Shown here in pieces: positions 33,066 to 45,519 of a stretch of DNA of 64,000 nt. Within the stretch, counting starts at the first letter, position 1. Each line of letters begins with the position of its first letter. Origin of the DNA: Heliocidaris erythrogramma (taxonomy: Eukaryota > Echinodermata > Echinoidea > Camarodonta > Echinometridae). Both the position numbers and the translations under genes were made by a program. The notes under the pieces were generated by a model. It was not told the DNA's origin. It did no database searches and was given only the letters and a program-made list of their open reading frames with translations. Location of the stretch: assembly GCA_025617745.1 (NCBI GenBank), contig CM046873.1, forward strand, positions 29,835,410 through 29,899,409, read 5' to 3'.

Positions 33066-35349
33066 AGATACTATTTACTAATTTGTAGGTTATGCATAAA
33101 ACGCCACTGAGTTAACTCGATGGTTAGTGCGTATTTCATTTAACATATGAAATATTCACAAACCGTCGCGACATTTGTCACTTACCCCACCCATCATTTC
33201 GGAATATATGTACATGTATTGCAAGTGATAAATTTTCAGTTTAATATTCTTTATGAAATGATTAAATATATAATATATATCTTGACAAAATATTCACATG
33301 TGTACAGTAAATATCGAAACTTTACAGCGGCTTTATACAAACACGAATTAGAGCCTTATTTTTGTGACTCACTAAAATTATGTAGTATGTCCAAAGAAAC
33401 CATGTCCGAATAATTTCTATACATGTCGCAATTGTATCCATTCAACATTACATGTATTTCTTTGTCCAATGTAATAATCGAAAATGGTTTACATTATTAT
33501 GTTGTTAGGCGCCTTGAGCGTCCTTTTAAATGTATATGTGCGTAACATAAATGTTGCTATTATTAATATCATTATTATCACCCATGAGCTGTCTAATACA
33601 CTGAAACTTCCAGTGATATTAGAGTATATTCGTAGAGTAAATAATCATTTAGAAACTAAATGGAAACATTTTCTGTAATGAAAATATAAATTCATCAATC
33701 AGTTTCCTTTAGTATTCACATATTACATCACTGTCCATTGAATTATTGTTTAATGAGCATAGTGGTGTGACAATCATGAAATATACTTCAATCGTACATG
33801 TATACACACACAATTTACACATCGCAAAATTCGAATGAAAGAGAATAACTGAAGGATATCTGGATTCGTTTGGCACATTACCGGAATTGCTTTAAACATC
33901 ATGATGTAATCTGAATTAAATCGATATCAGCAATTTCAGAATAGCATGAACTTTGTACAGAAACACTTTAAATTCAAATCCTGCAGGAGATCACAATCGG
34001 TACAAGCTACTCAACAAATATTATTTACTTTTACTGTTCACAAAATCAATCATCAAAGCTTCAGTTTTTCATGTTTCAGAATATTTAAAAATTCGCAAAA
34101 CTCGTAAAATACTAAGGCGCACTACACAACACTTACATTTACATACATAGACTTGTAAGCCTTGAACTGGAAGACATTACAGGTGCTTCACCCCTTTTAC
34201 ATACTTACACAAATTCCGCAAAACTTTGCACAGATTTAGTAGAAATCCTAGGAAATTTCAAGGTCACAATTTCTGTAACTCCTGTGTAAGAAAGGAAACT
34301 CTTACTTTTGTCGCAGAGGGAGTTATTAAAAAAATCAACGAAATTAACGGTCAAAAAATAATTTTAAATATTTCGCGATTTTTTTTTAGTAAAAAAAAAA
34401 ATAAAGTGTTACCAAATTGTTAGTATTACTTACCTAAAAGCAAATTATAATCCTTTTTACATCCGCACAATTTTTCCAATTAATATTCTTGTGATTTATC
34501 GCATACTCACACAACTTCAACATGTAGGGATGACGCACCTTTAATCTCTTATATCCAGCATCAGTATCGAGCATAACTGATTAATGGTATGTGTGTTTTG
34601 AAAAGTATTGAAATTCTGAATACATGACAACACATTTGAAGTTTCAATGGTATGATTATATCATGATTAGCGACATTATGTAAAAATAATTGAAGTTAAC
34701 TGTTTGACTTTAATATCTACACATGATCTATGTATGGTGATGATGTTGTTACATTTAAAGTTGTGAAAATGATAGGTTCGGAATAATGATTTTGATCATA
34801 GAAAAGACGTGAAATATCAACTATAAATGACATGAGAATCTTGTTTGTACAAAGCATTAACCTATCATATTGCCTGAATGACTTTTCTTCCCTGATTCGC
34901 CAAAATAACGCATGCCGTAGTCTATTATAGCGCACTTTGAAATTAAACCGTTTGCTATACATGTCCAATAAGATACATTGACACATAATTATGGTTCTCT
35001 TTAAGTTTTATGCCAATGATTAAAAAAATATTCATCATAGAGATACTACGCATGCATCATTTATTTTCTTATATTACACATTTGTAATTGTGTGTAGTGC
35101 AGTATTAATGACCATTATTATTATTGTTTTATTATTACATTTATTTATTTATTATTATCATTATTATTATCAAACATCATAATTTGTACACTAAAACAGT
35201 ATAAAACCTTTCGATAATATACTATCATGGTTTAAAGGAGAATTAATCCCTGATTACAAATTTACTTATATTGGAAGGGGTAATATATTCCTACTTATTG
35301 GCCTAAATCATTTTCTAATAAGATATCAGAAAAGGGTATAAATAAAGAT
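33066..35349. other. AT-rich intergenic interval
   Basis: No gene, RNA or clear repeat recognised. ATT-rich low complexity near 35115-35170. Confidence 0.5.
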
Positions 35350-35354
35350 ATTCC

Positions 35355-35998
35355 AACACCCGGTATCGTCTCCTACTCATTTACATGGGGGCTGCCATTT
35401 TCTTGCTGATTTGGAGTTGTACATGAACCATTGAGAAATGTTCCAGTCAGGAAGATATTTTGAATTAAAATCCTAAATTGATTTTCTTCATTACCTAAAA
35501 TCCCATATGTGACGGAAAATATAAAGTGGGTGTTTACATGTATTATAAAAATTAAATCTTTATAATGATACTTTTAAATTGTCTGGTTTTGCTTAACAAA
35601 AATCTATTTTCTTGGGTTTGCCAAACAGAGCAGAACATAATATATGCAGCATGCATTCTGACTTTTCAAGTCCATTATCCGAAAGCAGGTGAATGCATAG
35701 TTTGCCGCTATAGATGCTCAGGGAAGAAGCATCCATAAAATTTGAATTAATTTGCTCCTTCCCATACGTCCAGTATCGAGAAAATAGATTTCTATTAAGC
35801 GAATATCGATTTTCAACAGAAATATATAAGGAAATCTTCAGTTTAAAAATAAATTGACATATCTATTCTATATTTTTAATCTCAAATGGGTTTTTAATTT
35901 TGAAAAAGGCAATTGAGCATTTGGATTAAGAAAATCTTCTTGTACACATAAACAAAATGGCAGCCCCCATGTGCTGCTAGCAGACGATACATATTGCT
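35355..35998. repeat. Inverted-repeat element, second copy
   Basis: GGTATCGTCTCC, then ACATGGGGGCTGCCATTTT at the left, against AAAATGGCAGCCCCCATGT, then AGCAGACGATAC at the right. The same arms bound 9700-10200, defining a small family of palindromic-ended elements with different interiors. Confidence 0.6.
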
Positions 35999-36764
35999 AG
36001 CAGATGGTAAATTTTGCTCAGAAAAATTTGATTCGTATCGATCTCGTATATTTTGACGCGAAGCCATATAGTCTAACAAGTAGGAAGAGTGAGCCAAAGC
36101 AACCTTTGTGAAATGGTGCAAAATCCATTCTTGACAAATGTTCGTTTTTGTTTTGGCTGTATAAGCCAAGTTGAGAGTCATGAAAAGATATGGAAATATT
36201 ATATTCTGATCATTGAAAGACCATTTATGAAAGAAAAGTCTTTGTTTAATGTATTTCTTGATATATCCCATCAAAACTTTATGGTTGAGTGAGCAAGCCA
36301 GATGAATTTAAAGACTCACCAAAAGTAACATTTTGAAACACTTAGCAAAGTAGTTAATCGCTCACTCATGCATGAAATGTTGATGGAATGGAATGTGTAA
36401 GGATATACAGAGAACATAGCCTGTTATTTCATAAATTGTCTTTTATTGATCCGAATATGAAAATTTCTAAGCCTTTACATGATTCTCAGCTCGGCTGATA
36501 CCAGCCAGAGCCAATATCAATTCTTGTAAAGACGGGATTTGGCACCTTTCCCAAAATTCGACTCGAACTCATGTTGTGTATCGTGTCACATGTGAGTTTG
36601 ACGCAAAACTTGCAAACTTGACTTCCTCAGAGAAAGATACCAATGTTCTTTTTCTTTGGAAAGTGCATAAATAGGAAAGTTGTAAAAAAAAAGTTAGTAA
36701 AAAAAAGTTACAAATTTTCATTTTTTGTGTAATATGAAGTGTGAACTCTCAATCTAGAAATTTA

Positions 36765-36949
36765 TGACATACCTTTGTAGAATAACACTTCCTGCATATT
36801 TTTGTAACCATTTTTGTTTGGTATGTCTGCACGCATGACTGAACAACATACAATGGTTACACTGCAAAGTCCCACTTGTGCCAAGTGGCTGGGTGAGAAA
36901 CGAAACAAAATGCGAAGAAAGAATGGTTGTCTATTAACGTATGTGCTTG

Positions 36950-36980
<31 letters not shown>

Positions 36981-37790
36981 AGGTTTACATGGCTTTACTT
37001 CCGAGGACAACTATTGCTCCTCTATTGTTACTCGTCCTCGGACAGTCGACGGAATAAAGCACAAATTCATTGTTCGACGTTCGAGGACTATTGTCCGGCT
37101 TCCGAGGACCATTGTCATGATTTGTTTTTTGTTCTCTGTCCGAAAATGTCCTCGGACATAATGCTAAACAAACACACGTCTACACAACTTACAAACAAAC
37201 AAACACACGCACACATGCGCCAATCACATAGGTAGAATGTGCAATATTGAGCTTCCAACAAAATAAAAGTTGTCTGAATTAAAATTAAGTGCTAAAATTT
37301 CATTTTTCATTTTTTGCATTAAAATTGACTTTAGAAATATTTCTGTTAGTTTAAGTGCCCTTATTTTATACCCAGTCCTCTGGAACCTCCCCCACCCCCA
37401 TACACACATGAATCCAATGTGCTATCTAAATACCTACGTAAACCGATGGGAAGTGTGTGTGGTTGTGCCTTTTGTTTAACAACAATGACATCTTACGATG
37501 GATATCTGTGCATTTGTATGACTCGCCTATAAGAGTGCTTGCCTGGGTTGGCAGCGGTTACTTGAACTTTGTTTTGAGTAGCGCAAATAAGGTAAATCAT
37601 GGTAGACCTGTATTTCTCATGTCGAATGTTGTTTTGTTCTTCACTTTGCCACGTGGCGCAAGTGGGATTTTATAGTCTTCTAAGCTTCTAACTAATGTCC
37701 GCTGTTCAGTCATGCGTGCAAATATATACCAAACAAAAATGGTACCAAAATATACAAGAAGGTTTTCTCTACCAATGAATACCATACATT
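36765..37790. mobile_element. ~1-kb TIR element with repeated TCCTCGGAC motifs
   Basis: The left end (CCATTTTTGTTTGGTATGTC, then GCACGCATGACTGAACA) is inverted at the right end (TGTTCAGTCATGCGTGC, then CCAAACAAAAATGG). Weaker inverted similarity reaches about 80 bp. The interior has a (CA)n run at 36949-36980 and several copies of TCCTCGGAC or its reverse complement GTCCGAGGA between 37000 and 37165. No transposase frame seen. Confidence 0.6.
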
Positions 37791-37924
37791 AAAAAAATAA
37801 TTTGTTAAAAATCTTGTTAAAAAAATAACAGAATACAAAAACGCCGATTTAATGTTTAAACGACATGAATTAAAGCACAATGGACGAATATTGGAGAAAA
37901 AGTTGAGAAAGTTGAGTTCTGGCC

Positions 37925-38275
37925 TAGTGATTACATTACGAAAGAAACTGGAAGCAATTTGGAAAGGTTCGTTATGTAGTACATTAGAACTGATGTAAAA
38001 ATAGAGGTCTTGGAACCGTCAAAATAATAAGAAACTGATTAAATCCCTCTGAAAGTCACATGCATTGCACAGAGAAATGTGCATAATAGGACTACAAACA
38101 GATATAGCATGAAGGTTTGGTCCAAACTTTTCGGGTATTGCTAATCATATTTTCAAATATGACGGCATATGCAGAGCAATCGTTTTTAGGGCAGTTTTCT
38201 TCAGTGATATCCTACGAAACTGACATAAAAAGAATGAGAAAGTTCACAAGTTATTTTTCACCTTTATCAGAACTG
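37925..38275 (+). repeat. Dispersed ~330-bp repeat, copy 2
   Basis: GATTACATTACGAAAGAAAC, CATGCATTGCACAGAG, and GACATAAAAAGAATGAGAAA with TATTTTTCACCTTTATCAGA at the end. Colinear with 6650-6975. Confidence 0.7.
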
Positions 38276-39024
38276 AACTGAATCAAAGATAATATATTCA
38301 TATCATTCATTGAATTGTAGCTCGCAGATACATGACCATCTCCATCGTCGGTAACCTATATATATTTTGTTTGTTAACAGGAAATTGATAATTTTTGTAT
38401 TTCAAGGACACGCTTAATTGTTCAGGACATGTTCAGGACATATTCAGAGAATTTGGAGTATACCAAAGATGATTTTAGGAACGTTTGAAATTATATCAGG
38501 AACGATGGATCTCACTTGGGAAAGATTGAGTTGTACTCAATGAGGTAAACTGAAATGGTTCACTGAAAATGTTCGAAAACTGATACTTTTTTACATTTAT
38601 AAATATTGATGAAATACATAGAATGATAAAATGATGGTGCAAATGCAAGATAAGTTAAAGCAACATCCTTCCATATTTAAGTAGAGGTTATTTTTTTTTA
38701 CTAAAGATGAAGTATTATATAACACATCACTAGAAAATATATGTAATATGACAACTATTATATCTTACATCTTTAAAGTATCTTACATCTTTAAAGTATA
38801 AAATTATGTTTGAAAATAAACTTAATATAGCTTATCAAAATTGTGCCACAAATGTAATGTAATGGGACATAAAAACATTTGATATCATAATAATGATAAC
38901 AAAACATGTTCTGATAATTTATGTTTGGGCCTCAAACCTAAAAGTGAAATATGTCATAACATTAAGGTAGCAGTTATTCCTTCTATTCGTAAATGAAAGC
39001 CGTTTACATTCTCTTATGTTTCTT

Positions 39025-39231
39025 CTACCACTTTGGGGATGGGTTGTTTATTTCTAACTTGAAATTATCCCACCTTGAAAATATCATGTGTAGAATAACT
39101 TCATTCCTTACATAATGGACCGGTAGGTTGCCTTGGTTGTCCTTTACGTCTGGCCTTGCTCCGTGGTCCAAGAGATAGAAGACCAGTGCCTCTTCGGAAG
39201 ACAGTTTATTCTCACAGAAATCTTCCGAGAT
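39025..39231 (-). CDS. Ankyrin gene exon 3
   Basis: After acceptor TCCATCTAG, reads ISEDFCENKLSSEEALVFYL, then LDHGARPDVKDNQGNLPVHY, ending in TAG at 39025. Ankyrin-like but short. An alternative donor (TCAAG|GTGGGA) inside it could lead to a further exon not recognised here. Confidence 0.6.
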   Translation of the reverse strand: MSEDFCENKLSSEEALVFYLLDHGARPDVKDNQGNLPVHYVRNEVILHMIFSRWDNFKLEINNPSPKW

Positions 39232-42200
39232 CTAGATGGACATCCATGAAAGAAAGCCATCCAAAAAAAAAATCACAAAATTTCGTTACAAAATTCTTCA
39301 AAAACTCATGTTCAATTTGATGTATTCACAATTCGATCTGATATTGGAATTCTAAAGTTATGTAGGGATTCCAGTTGTATAATCATCGTACCTTTTCGAG
39401 TGCTGCTGTTGTTTCAACTTTTCTATCTTTCCGACTGGAAAGTATGATGGCTTAATGAAGACATGTTTTTTCATCGATGGACTTGACGTTCAGGTCGGCT
39501 CCATGAGAAACCAGTGTCTCAGTACTGTTCGTGTGGCCATTTTGAGTAGCTAAATGAATGGCTGTGACGAGGTTGTCATCAGGTTGGCAAATGTTCTGTA
39601 ATGAGAAATAATACAGCCTCTGGAGATTGGAATCTATCAAGATCAAACTTGTTGCACGATTGTTCGGGTGTTGTAGTGCATCAAAATGTGTATACGTTTC
39701 CCCGTATTTTCCTCAACAGAATATTGATATTTGCTGGGCTTTTAATTGTATGAACATATAACACTAATATGCATAGTAGTTTAGAAACGAGAGTAAAATT
39801 TGGGGAGGATGCTCTTGGGATTTAAAAAAAGAAGAAGAAAAGGAAGACAATGAGTATGAATTTAGGAAACCCTTGTTTCAAATTCGAGTTTAAACTCTCC
39901 ATCAACAATATGTCGACAAGTGGTAAATGTATTGATGTATTGATATTTATGCAGTAGGCCTACATCAAATCAAAGACAATGGACCCTACCTTTGCCTGTT
40001 CTGCCAACACCTCGGTGATACTTGCATGGCCATGTTTTGAAGATAGATGAAGAGGCGTCTGGCCATCAGCTCCTCTTAAATCAACACTTGCTCCTTGAGC
40101 AAGCAAGACTCTTACTACCTCGAGATGACCATTAGCTGATGCGTGATGGAGAGGTGTGAAATTACTTGCATCTCTTGCTTCCAAAGTGGCTCCTTCAAGT
40201 AACAACTTACGCACAATATCCTGGTGGCCTTCTTTTGCTGCAAAGTGAAGAGCTGTATGACTAATATTTAAGCCTTTATTCACCGAAGCTCCACTGCCGA
40301 TTAAATGATGTACAACGTCTATGCGACCCGCAGCTGATGCATTTTGTAACATTGTATGTCCGTGGGCATCGACATGATCAATGTCAGCTCCTTTGCTGAT
40401 AAGTCGTCTGATGATATCATGATGGTTAATCTGGAAGGCAAAGTGCAAGGCAGTCTTGCCATCTTTGCCACCATTGTTTACCTCAGCTTCATGACTGAGA
40501 AGGAATGATGTAACATCGTCATGACCATGAAGAGCAGCGAGATGTAATGCAGTCCAACCCCTATTTGCCCCCTTATTTACCTCAGCTCCTTGACTGATCA
40601 GATATTTGATGACATCAAGATGACCATTCTGTGCAGCAGAGTGTATCGCCGCCCAACCATCAGTAATATCTTTATTCACTTCAGCTCCTTCACTGATCAG
40701 ATATCTGGTGACATCAAGATGACCCATCTGTGTAGCAATCTGTAATGCAGTCCACCCATCAATGTCTCGCTGATTGACCTGAGCTCCTCGACTGATCAGA
40801 TATTTAGTGACATCAAGATGACCCTTATGTGCAGCAATGTGTAATGCAGTGATCTCAGCATCTGTCCCCACATTCACATCAGCTCCTTCACTGAGCAGAT
40901 ATTTGGTGACATCAAGATATCCCTTTTGTGCAGCAACATATAATGCAGTGAAACCGTGATTTGTCCCCATATTCACCTCAGCTCCTTCACTGATCAGATA
41001 TTTGGTAACATCAAGATGACCATTCTGTGCAGCAATGTGTAATGCAGTCCAGCCATCATTAGCATCTGTATTTACCTCACCTCCTTCACTGATCAGATAT
41101 TTGGTGATATCAAGATGACCATTCTTTGCAGCAACATATAATGCAGTGAAACCGTCATTTGTTCCCTTATTCACCTCAGCTCCTTGACTGATCAGATATT
41201 TCGTGATATCAAGATGACCATTCTGTGCTACAGTGTGTAATGCAATCCAGCCACCAGTAACATCTTTATTTACCTCAGCTCCTTCAATGATCAAATATTT
41301 GGTGACATCAAGATGACCATTCTGTGCAGCAGTATATAATGCCGTGAAACCGTGATTTGTCGCCTTATTCACCTCAGCTCCTTCACTGATCAGATATTTG
41401 GTGACATCAAGATGACCATTCTGCGCAGCAATGTGTAGTGCAGTCAAACCATTAATAGTTTCCTTATTCACCGGAGCTCCTTCACTGATCAAATATTTGA
41501 TGACATCAATATAACCATTCTGTGCAGCAGTGTGTAATGCAGTCCAGCCATCATTAACATCCTTATTTACCTCAGCTCCTTCACTGATCAGATATTCGGT
41601 GACATCAAGATGACCCTTCTGCGCAGCAGTATATAATGCAGTGAAACCGTGATTTGTTCCCAGATTCACCTCAGCTCCTTCACTGATCAGATATTTGGTG
41701 ACATTAAGATGACCATTCTGCGCAGCAATGTGTAATGCAGTCCAGCCACCATTAACATCTTTATTTACCTCAGCTCCTTCACTTATCAGATATTCGGTGA
41801 CATCAAGATGACCCTTCTGCGCAGCAGTATATAATGCAGTGAAACCGTGATTTGTTCCCAGATTCACCTCAGCTCCTTCACTGATCAGATATTTGGTGAC
41901 ATTAAGATGACCATTCTGCGCAGCAATGTGTAGTGCAGTCCAACTGTCATTAGTTTCTTTATTTACTTCAGCTCCTTCACTGATCAGATATTTTGTGACA
42001 TCAAAATGACCATTCTGCGCAGCAGTGTGTAATGCAGTCCAGCCATCAATAATATCTTTATTTACCTCAGCTCCTTCACTGATCAAATATTTGATGACAT
42101 CCAGATGATCATTTTGTGCAGCAGTATATAATGCAGTGATTCCGTCATTTGTCCCCTTATTCACCTCAGCTCCTTCACTGATTAGACATTTTGTGACATC

Positions 42201-42377
42201 AAGATGACCATTCTCTGCAGCATTGTGTAATGGAGTCCAACCATCATTAACATCTTTACTTGCTTCAGCTCCTTCACTGATGACATATTTGGTGACATCA
42301 AGATGACCCTCCTTTGCAGCTTTGTGTAATGGAGTCCAACCATCATGGACATGGGAGTTTTCCGTGTTCTTCGCCAT
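39025..42377 (-). CDS. Ankyrin-repeat protein, three exons, second exon with in-frame stop
   Basis: Exon 1 (42377-39990) gives 796 residues: a 10-residue leader and 24 ankyrin repeats of 33 residues built on DGWTALHxAAQNGHLDVTKYL. The donor AAG|GTAGGG joins in phase 0 to 39595 (acceptor TCATTACAG), which encodes one more repeat (HLATQNGHTNSTETLVSHGA). At 39454-39452 a TAA interrupts that frame, yet the frame stays open beyond it to a donor (GAAAAG|GTACGA, 39392). Exon 3 (39231-39025), again in phase 0, encodes a further ankyrin-like end (EEALVFYLLDHGARPDVKD). If the TAA is real, the product stops at about 843 residues; otherwise it is a pseudogene mutation, polymorphism or assembly error. Such long ankyrin arrays are scaffolds; the partner is unknown. 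No signal peptide or membrane segment seen. Confidence 0.82.
39392..39595 (-). CDS. Ankyrin gene exon 2, containing a TAA
   Basis: 68 codons between good splice sites. Codons 1-47 form one ankyrin repeat and its lead-in, codon 48 is TAA, and codons 49-68 (AIILSSRKDRKVETTAALEK) remain open and plausible. Everything about the exon is intact except the one stop. Confidence 0.7.
39990..42377 (-). CDS. Ankyrin gene exon 1 (24 repeats)
   Basis: Residues 1-796. Repeats 1-18 are very alike (ISEGAEVNK loops). Repeats 19-24 are more divergent and nearer the general ankyrin consensus. Repeats 5-6 and 7-8 are nearly identical at DNA level (198-bp unit, about 41590-41985). The ATG at 42377 opens the frame just before the first repeat. 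Confidence 0.9.
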
Positions 42378-42789
42378 ATTAATTGAACAATTTTGCGATA
42401 TTCTTCTTAATATTTACCCCAATTTGGCACATTCGTACTGAACTATTCCCTTACATATACGTTAATACGATCCTGTTTATTCCATATTCCATTCCCAAAT
42501 ACGACGGAAATGGACATTCGTTGTATAATGATTCTTACAATGACATGTAGCATTTCCCTTGCAATGATATTAGGTCTTTACATAACGCCTCTGAAGTAGA
42601 AGAGCAACCATCACAACAACTCACTCTCTTTATAAGCGATGATGTTTGTATTAAAAATCCCTCGTAGTCTTTTTAATTCATCTTCTCAGGTTTATGCAAT
42701 GAAACAGTATCGAAATGTTGACAGATTAAATTGAATTTGTCGTTTTAGTCCTGTCCAGTGTAACGACTGAATTCTGTCTGATCATCAGT

Positions 42790-43060
42790 AGCTTCCTATT
42801 CACTTCAACTTCTTGAATAAGCTAAATACTCGGAACCGTTAGAAGATTCTTCGGTTAGCAGCCAGTTCCTTAAGCCCTTGAATGAGCAGAAATTTCAAGA
42901 GTACCTAAATATCAAGACGACCATTGGCAGGTGCATGTAGCACAGTCCAACGGTAATTACCTCCCGTATTCCCATTAATTCCTGGGCTCCTTCAATCATG
43001 TCAATAGGTCTATGCTGATATCAGACTGGTCATTCCATCCACCTCCTTAGTCTATATGGG
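42790..43060 (-). pseudogene. Ankyrin-repeat relics upstream of the ankyrin gene
   Basis: The minus strand near 42960-42880 reads YRWTVLHAPANGRLDI, then a stop, then VLLKFLLIQG, a broken ankyrin repeat. Adjacent stretches (CCTGGGCTCCTTCAATCATG; CACTTCAACTTCTTGAATAA) match the repeat linker on this strand with changes. Confidence 0.6.
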
Positions 43061-44129
43061 GGACGAATTCAGAGAAAGCAGAAATGAAAGTAGAAGTTGA
43101 AAAATATTTTTATCCAATTTTGCGTATACTCATCTACATACTCATCTACGTTTGTCCTAAATTTGGTGCGTTAATCACAATATAAACACACACACACAGA
43201 TTAAAATCTTACTTTAATTTACAAATAAGTAAGTTTTGGGCCCTTTTTTCCGTATTTGGCACCTGTACCAACTATTTTGTTAATTTTAAACGAGTTAATG
43301 TTTCCCTGATCACAGTTATAATCACTTTACACATATTTTACAATTCAATATAGATTATGAATGCGGGAAAAAGTACCCTGTGGGGGACATTTAAAAAATA
43401 TGGGCACAACGGTTCCTATCGATTCTAGTTTTTTAAAGCATTTCTTTCCCCCTATTGTCTATTCTATTTTTCAAAATTGTTTTTTCGTCACTTGCTGATT
43501 TTGGAAATACTGTCATCAGATCTCATGTAATGTTGTTCGATTATATTTTGTAATAAAGTGCCTCGAAAGAGGAAAAGAAAAGAATCGATAATTAAACGTG
43601 GAGTGAATTTCGAGTTTAAATACGCCGCAATCTGGGTTTTTTGCATTACGAATTGCATTTCTAGCTAGGAAAGGAAGAAAAAAAAAAGGGTGTTGAACTT
43701 TTGGGTAATTCACTATTAGGACTTACTGTTGAAATAGTATTTGAAAAGATAATTTCATGCATGATGAAATTTTCTTTGTCCCAATGATCTCGAGAGCGCA
43801 CCTCCTTTATAACTGTGCTGCACTCGCTGGCATTCAACATGAAATCTGGTTCTTAAGTCAAAGTTTCCATGTACCACGCCGTAACTGGCAAATATGGTTC
43901 CAGATCGCTTCGTTAATAGAAATGACACAGAGGGAATATGCTCAGATTTACATTTCGAATATAAAGTCACATATCTGCATATAGTTTGTTTATATTTTTA
44001 GAATTGCAACGGTAGTCATATAAGATAGTAGTTAAGCCGACAGCGCATTCGGAAATTTGAGGAAGAGTCGCTATTTTTAACAGACTGACCAGTGGCCCTA
44101 GAAAAAAAGGGGGGGGGGGGGTACTCGTT
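43061..44129. other. Intergenic upstream of the ankyrin gene
   Basis: No coding segment recognised. (CA)n at about 43188-43199 and a poly(A/G) tract near 43680; otherwise AT-rich unique-looking DNA. Confidence 0.5.
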
Positions 44130-44460
44130 TTTTCCAATGGTTCGTTTTTCCAAAGGTTCATAATTCCAAAGGTTCGTAGTTCCGAAACACAAATTCCCCA
44201 TAGTATATAGGGGGTTCATAATTCCGAAAATGACATAGTGTTCATAATTTCGAACATTTGATGCATTACTCCGAAAATGTAATGGAACCTTACATAACTT
44301 TTCGGAATTACGAACCTTTGGAAATATGAACCTTTTTAATTTTCGGAATTATGAACCCTATTTCATTTTCGAAATTATGAACCGTCGGAGTAACGACCCT
44401 TCGGAAAAACGTATTTTCGAAATTATGAACCTTCGGTAAAACGACATGTAACCGAAAAAC
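44130..44460. repeat. Degenerate TTCATAATTCCGAA repeat array
   Basis: GGTTCATAATTCCGAAAAT-like units run direct in the left half (44130-44260) and inverted (TTCGGAATTATGAACC) in the right half (44300-44440). At least ten motif copies. Confidence 0.75.
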
Positions 44461-44989
44461 AAACGTCTAGGCAGCATTCAGCATTTATTATAAGGGAACG
44501 CCCAATCGTCTTTTGCCTTTCCCTTCTCTGACTCTCTGTTTGTCTGTCTGTCTCATCCTCTCTCTATCTCTGTCTTTCTTGGCCTGCTCTTTCTCACCTT
44601 CTCTACATACATTTCGTATCTGGTTCATGAAACAAAACAAGAAACCTCGTTTTTTAATCCTCAACATTCAGTAGTAATGTCATTACCCATGATGATGCAA
44701 TGACGTATCCAAACCTTGCATTGTAGGGTGGGGGGGGGGGGGGGGGGGTATTTAGGCAAAGCATCTGGCCAATGGTGATCCAGCAAGAAAATCACTTTTC
44801 GGGACCCGCTTTGCATCGTAGGGGGAGGGAAGGGCGACGGATGTTTCTTTCAATCTATCTGTCCATAATTTGAGAATTATGATTTGAGAATTATTGCTTT
44901 TAAGTTCTATTCATTACACTGTCAGTAGCAATAGTACACACACTTTGCATAGGTTCTAAACTGATTTTTTAAAAGTATATTACAGAGAA

Positions 44990-45415
44990 ATTCCAATCCA
45001 AGAATTACTTGGTTTTAATAGAAGCAGAAAATCAGACATATAGATCAAAAGCAGTTTGAGGAAAATCTGACAACTAATAAGAAATTTACGAATTTATTAA
45101 TGACATGAAAAACTAGGGAAAACAATGAAAATCAGTCGACAAAATTGTAACTCGGTAATGAGTTTATTATTATAAACAAAATAATTTGTGAGCTGTGAAG
45201 GAATGACGTCACACACTCATGAAAAAATTACCAATTTGTCTAGTGATCTTAATTGTTTTTTTTAAATTTTTCATGTCATTAAAAATTCACAACCTTCTTA
45301 TTATTTGTCAGATTTTCATCAAACATTTTTTTCTCAGTTACTTTGTCTGATTTTTCTGATTCCATTGAAAGTTGAAAGCAAGTTATGCTAGGACCGGACT
45401 GGCCCTTTAATAGCA
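44990..45415. repeat. Diverged inverted-repeat element (~425 bp)
   Basis: GCAGAAAATCAGACA, AAAATCTGACAACTAATAAG and TTAATGACATGAAAAA on the left recur inverted as TTTTTCATGTCATTAA, CTTATTATTTGTCAGATTTT and TGTCTGATTTTTCTGATTCC on the right. Arms of ~150 bp around a centre near 45200. Confidence 0.7.
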
Positions 45416-45469
45416 TTTTAAAAGAGGATTTTCACTAACTGATTGCTTTTAAAATCACCTTTTCTTTGA

Positions 45470-45519
45470 AAAGTGTGTGTGTGGGTGTGTGTGTGTGTGT
45501 GTGTGTGGGGGGGGGGGGG
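45470..45519. repeat. (GT)n followed by poly(G)
   Basis: Alternating GT with one GG interruption, running into a G run of about 13. Confidence 0.9.

Noticed and set aside
39960-42377. Regular ~99-bp repeats that could be mistaken for a satellite or CRISPR-like array
   Set aside because: The period equals 33 codons and the units translate as ankyrin repeats in one continuous frame.
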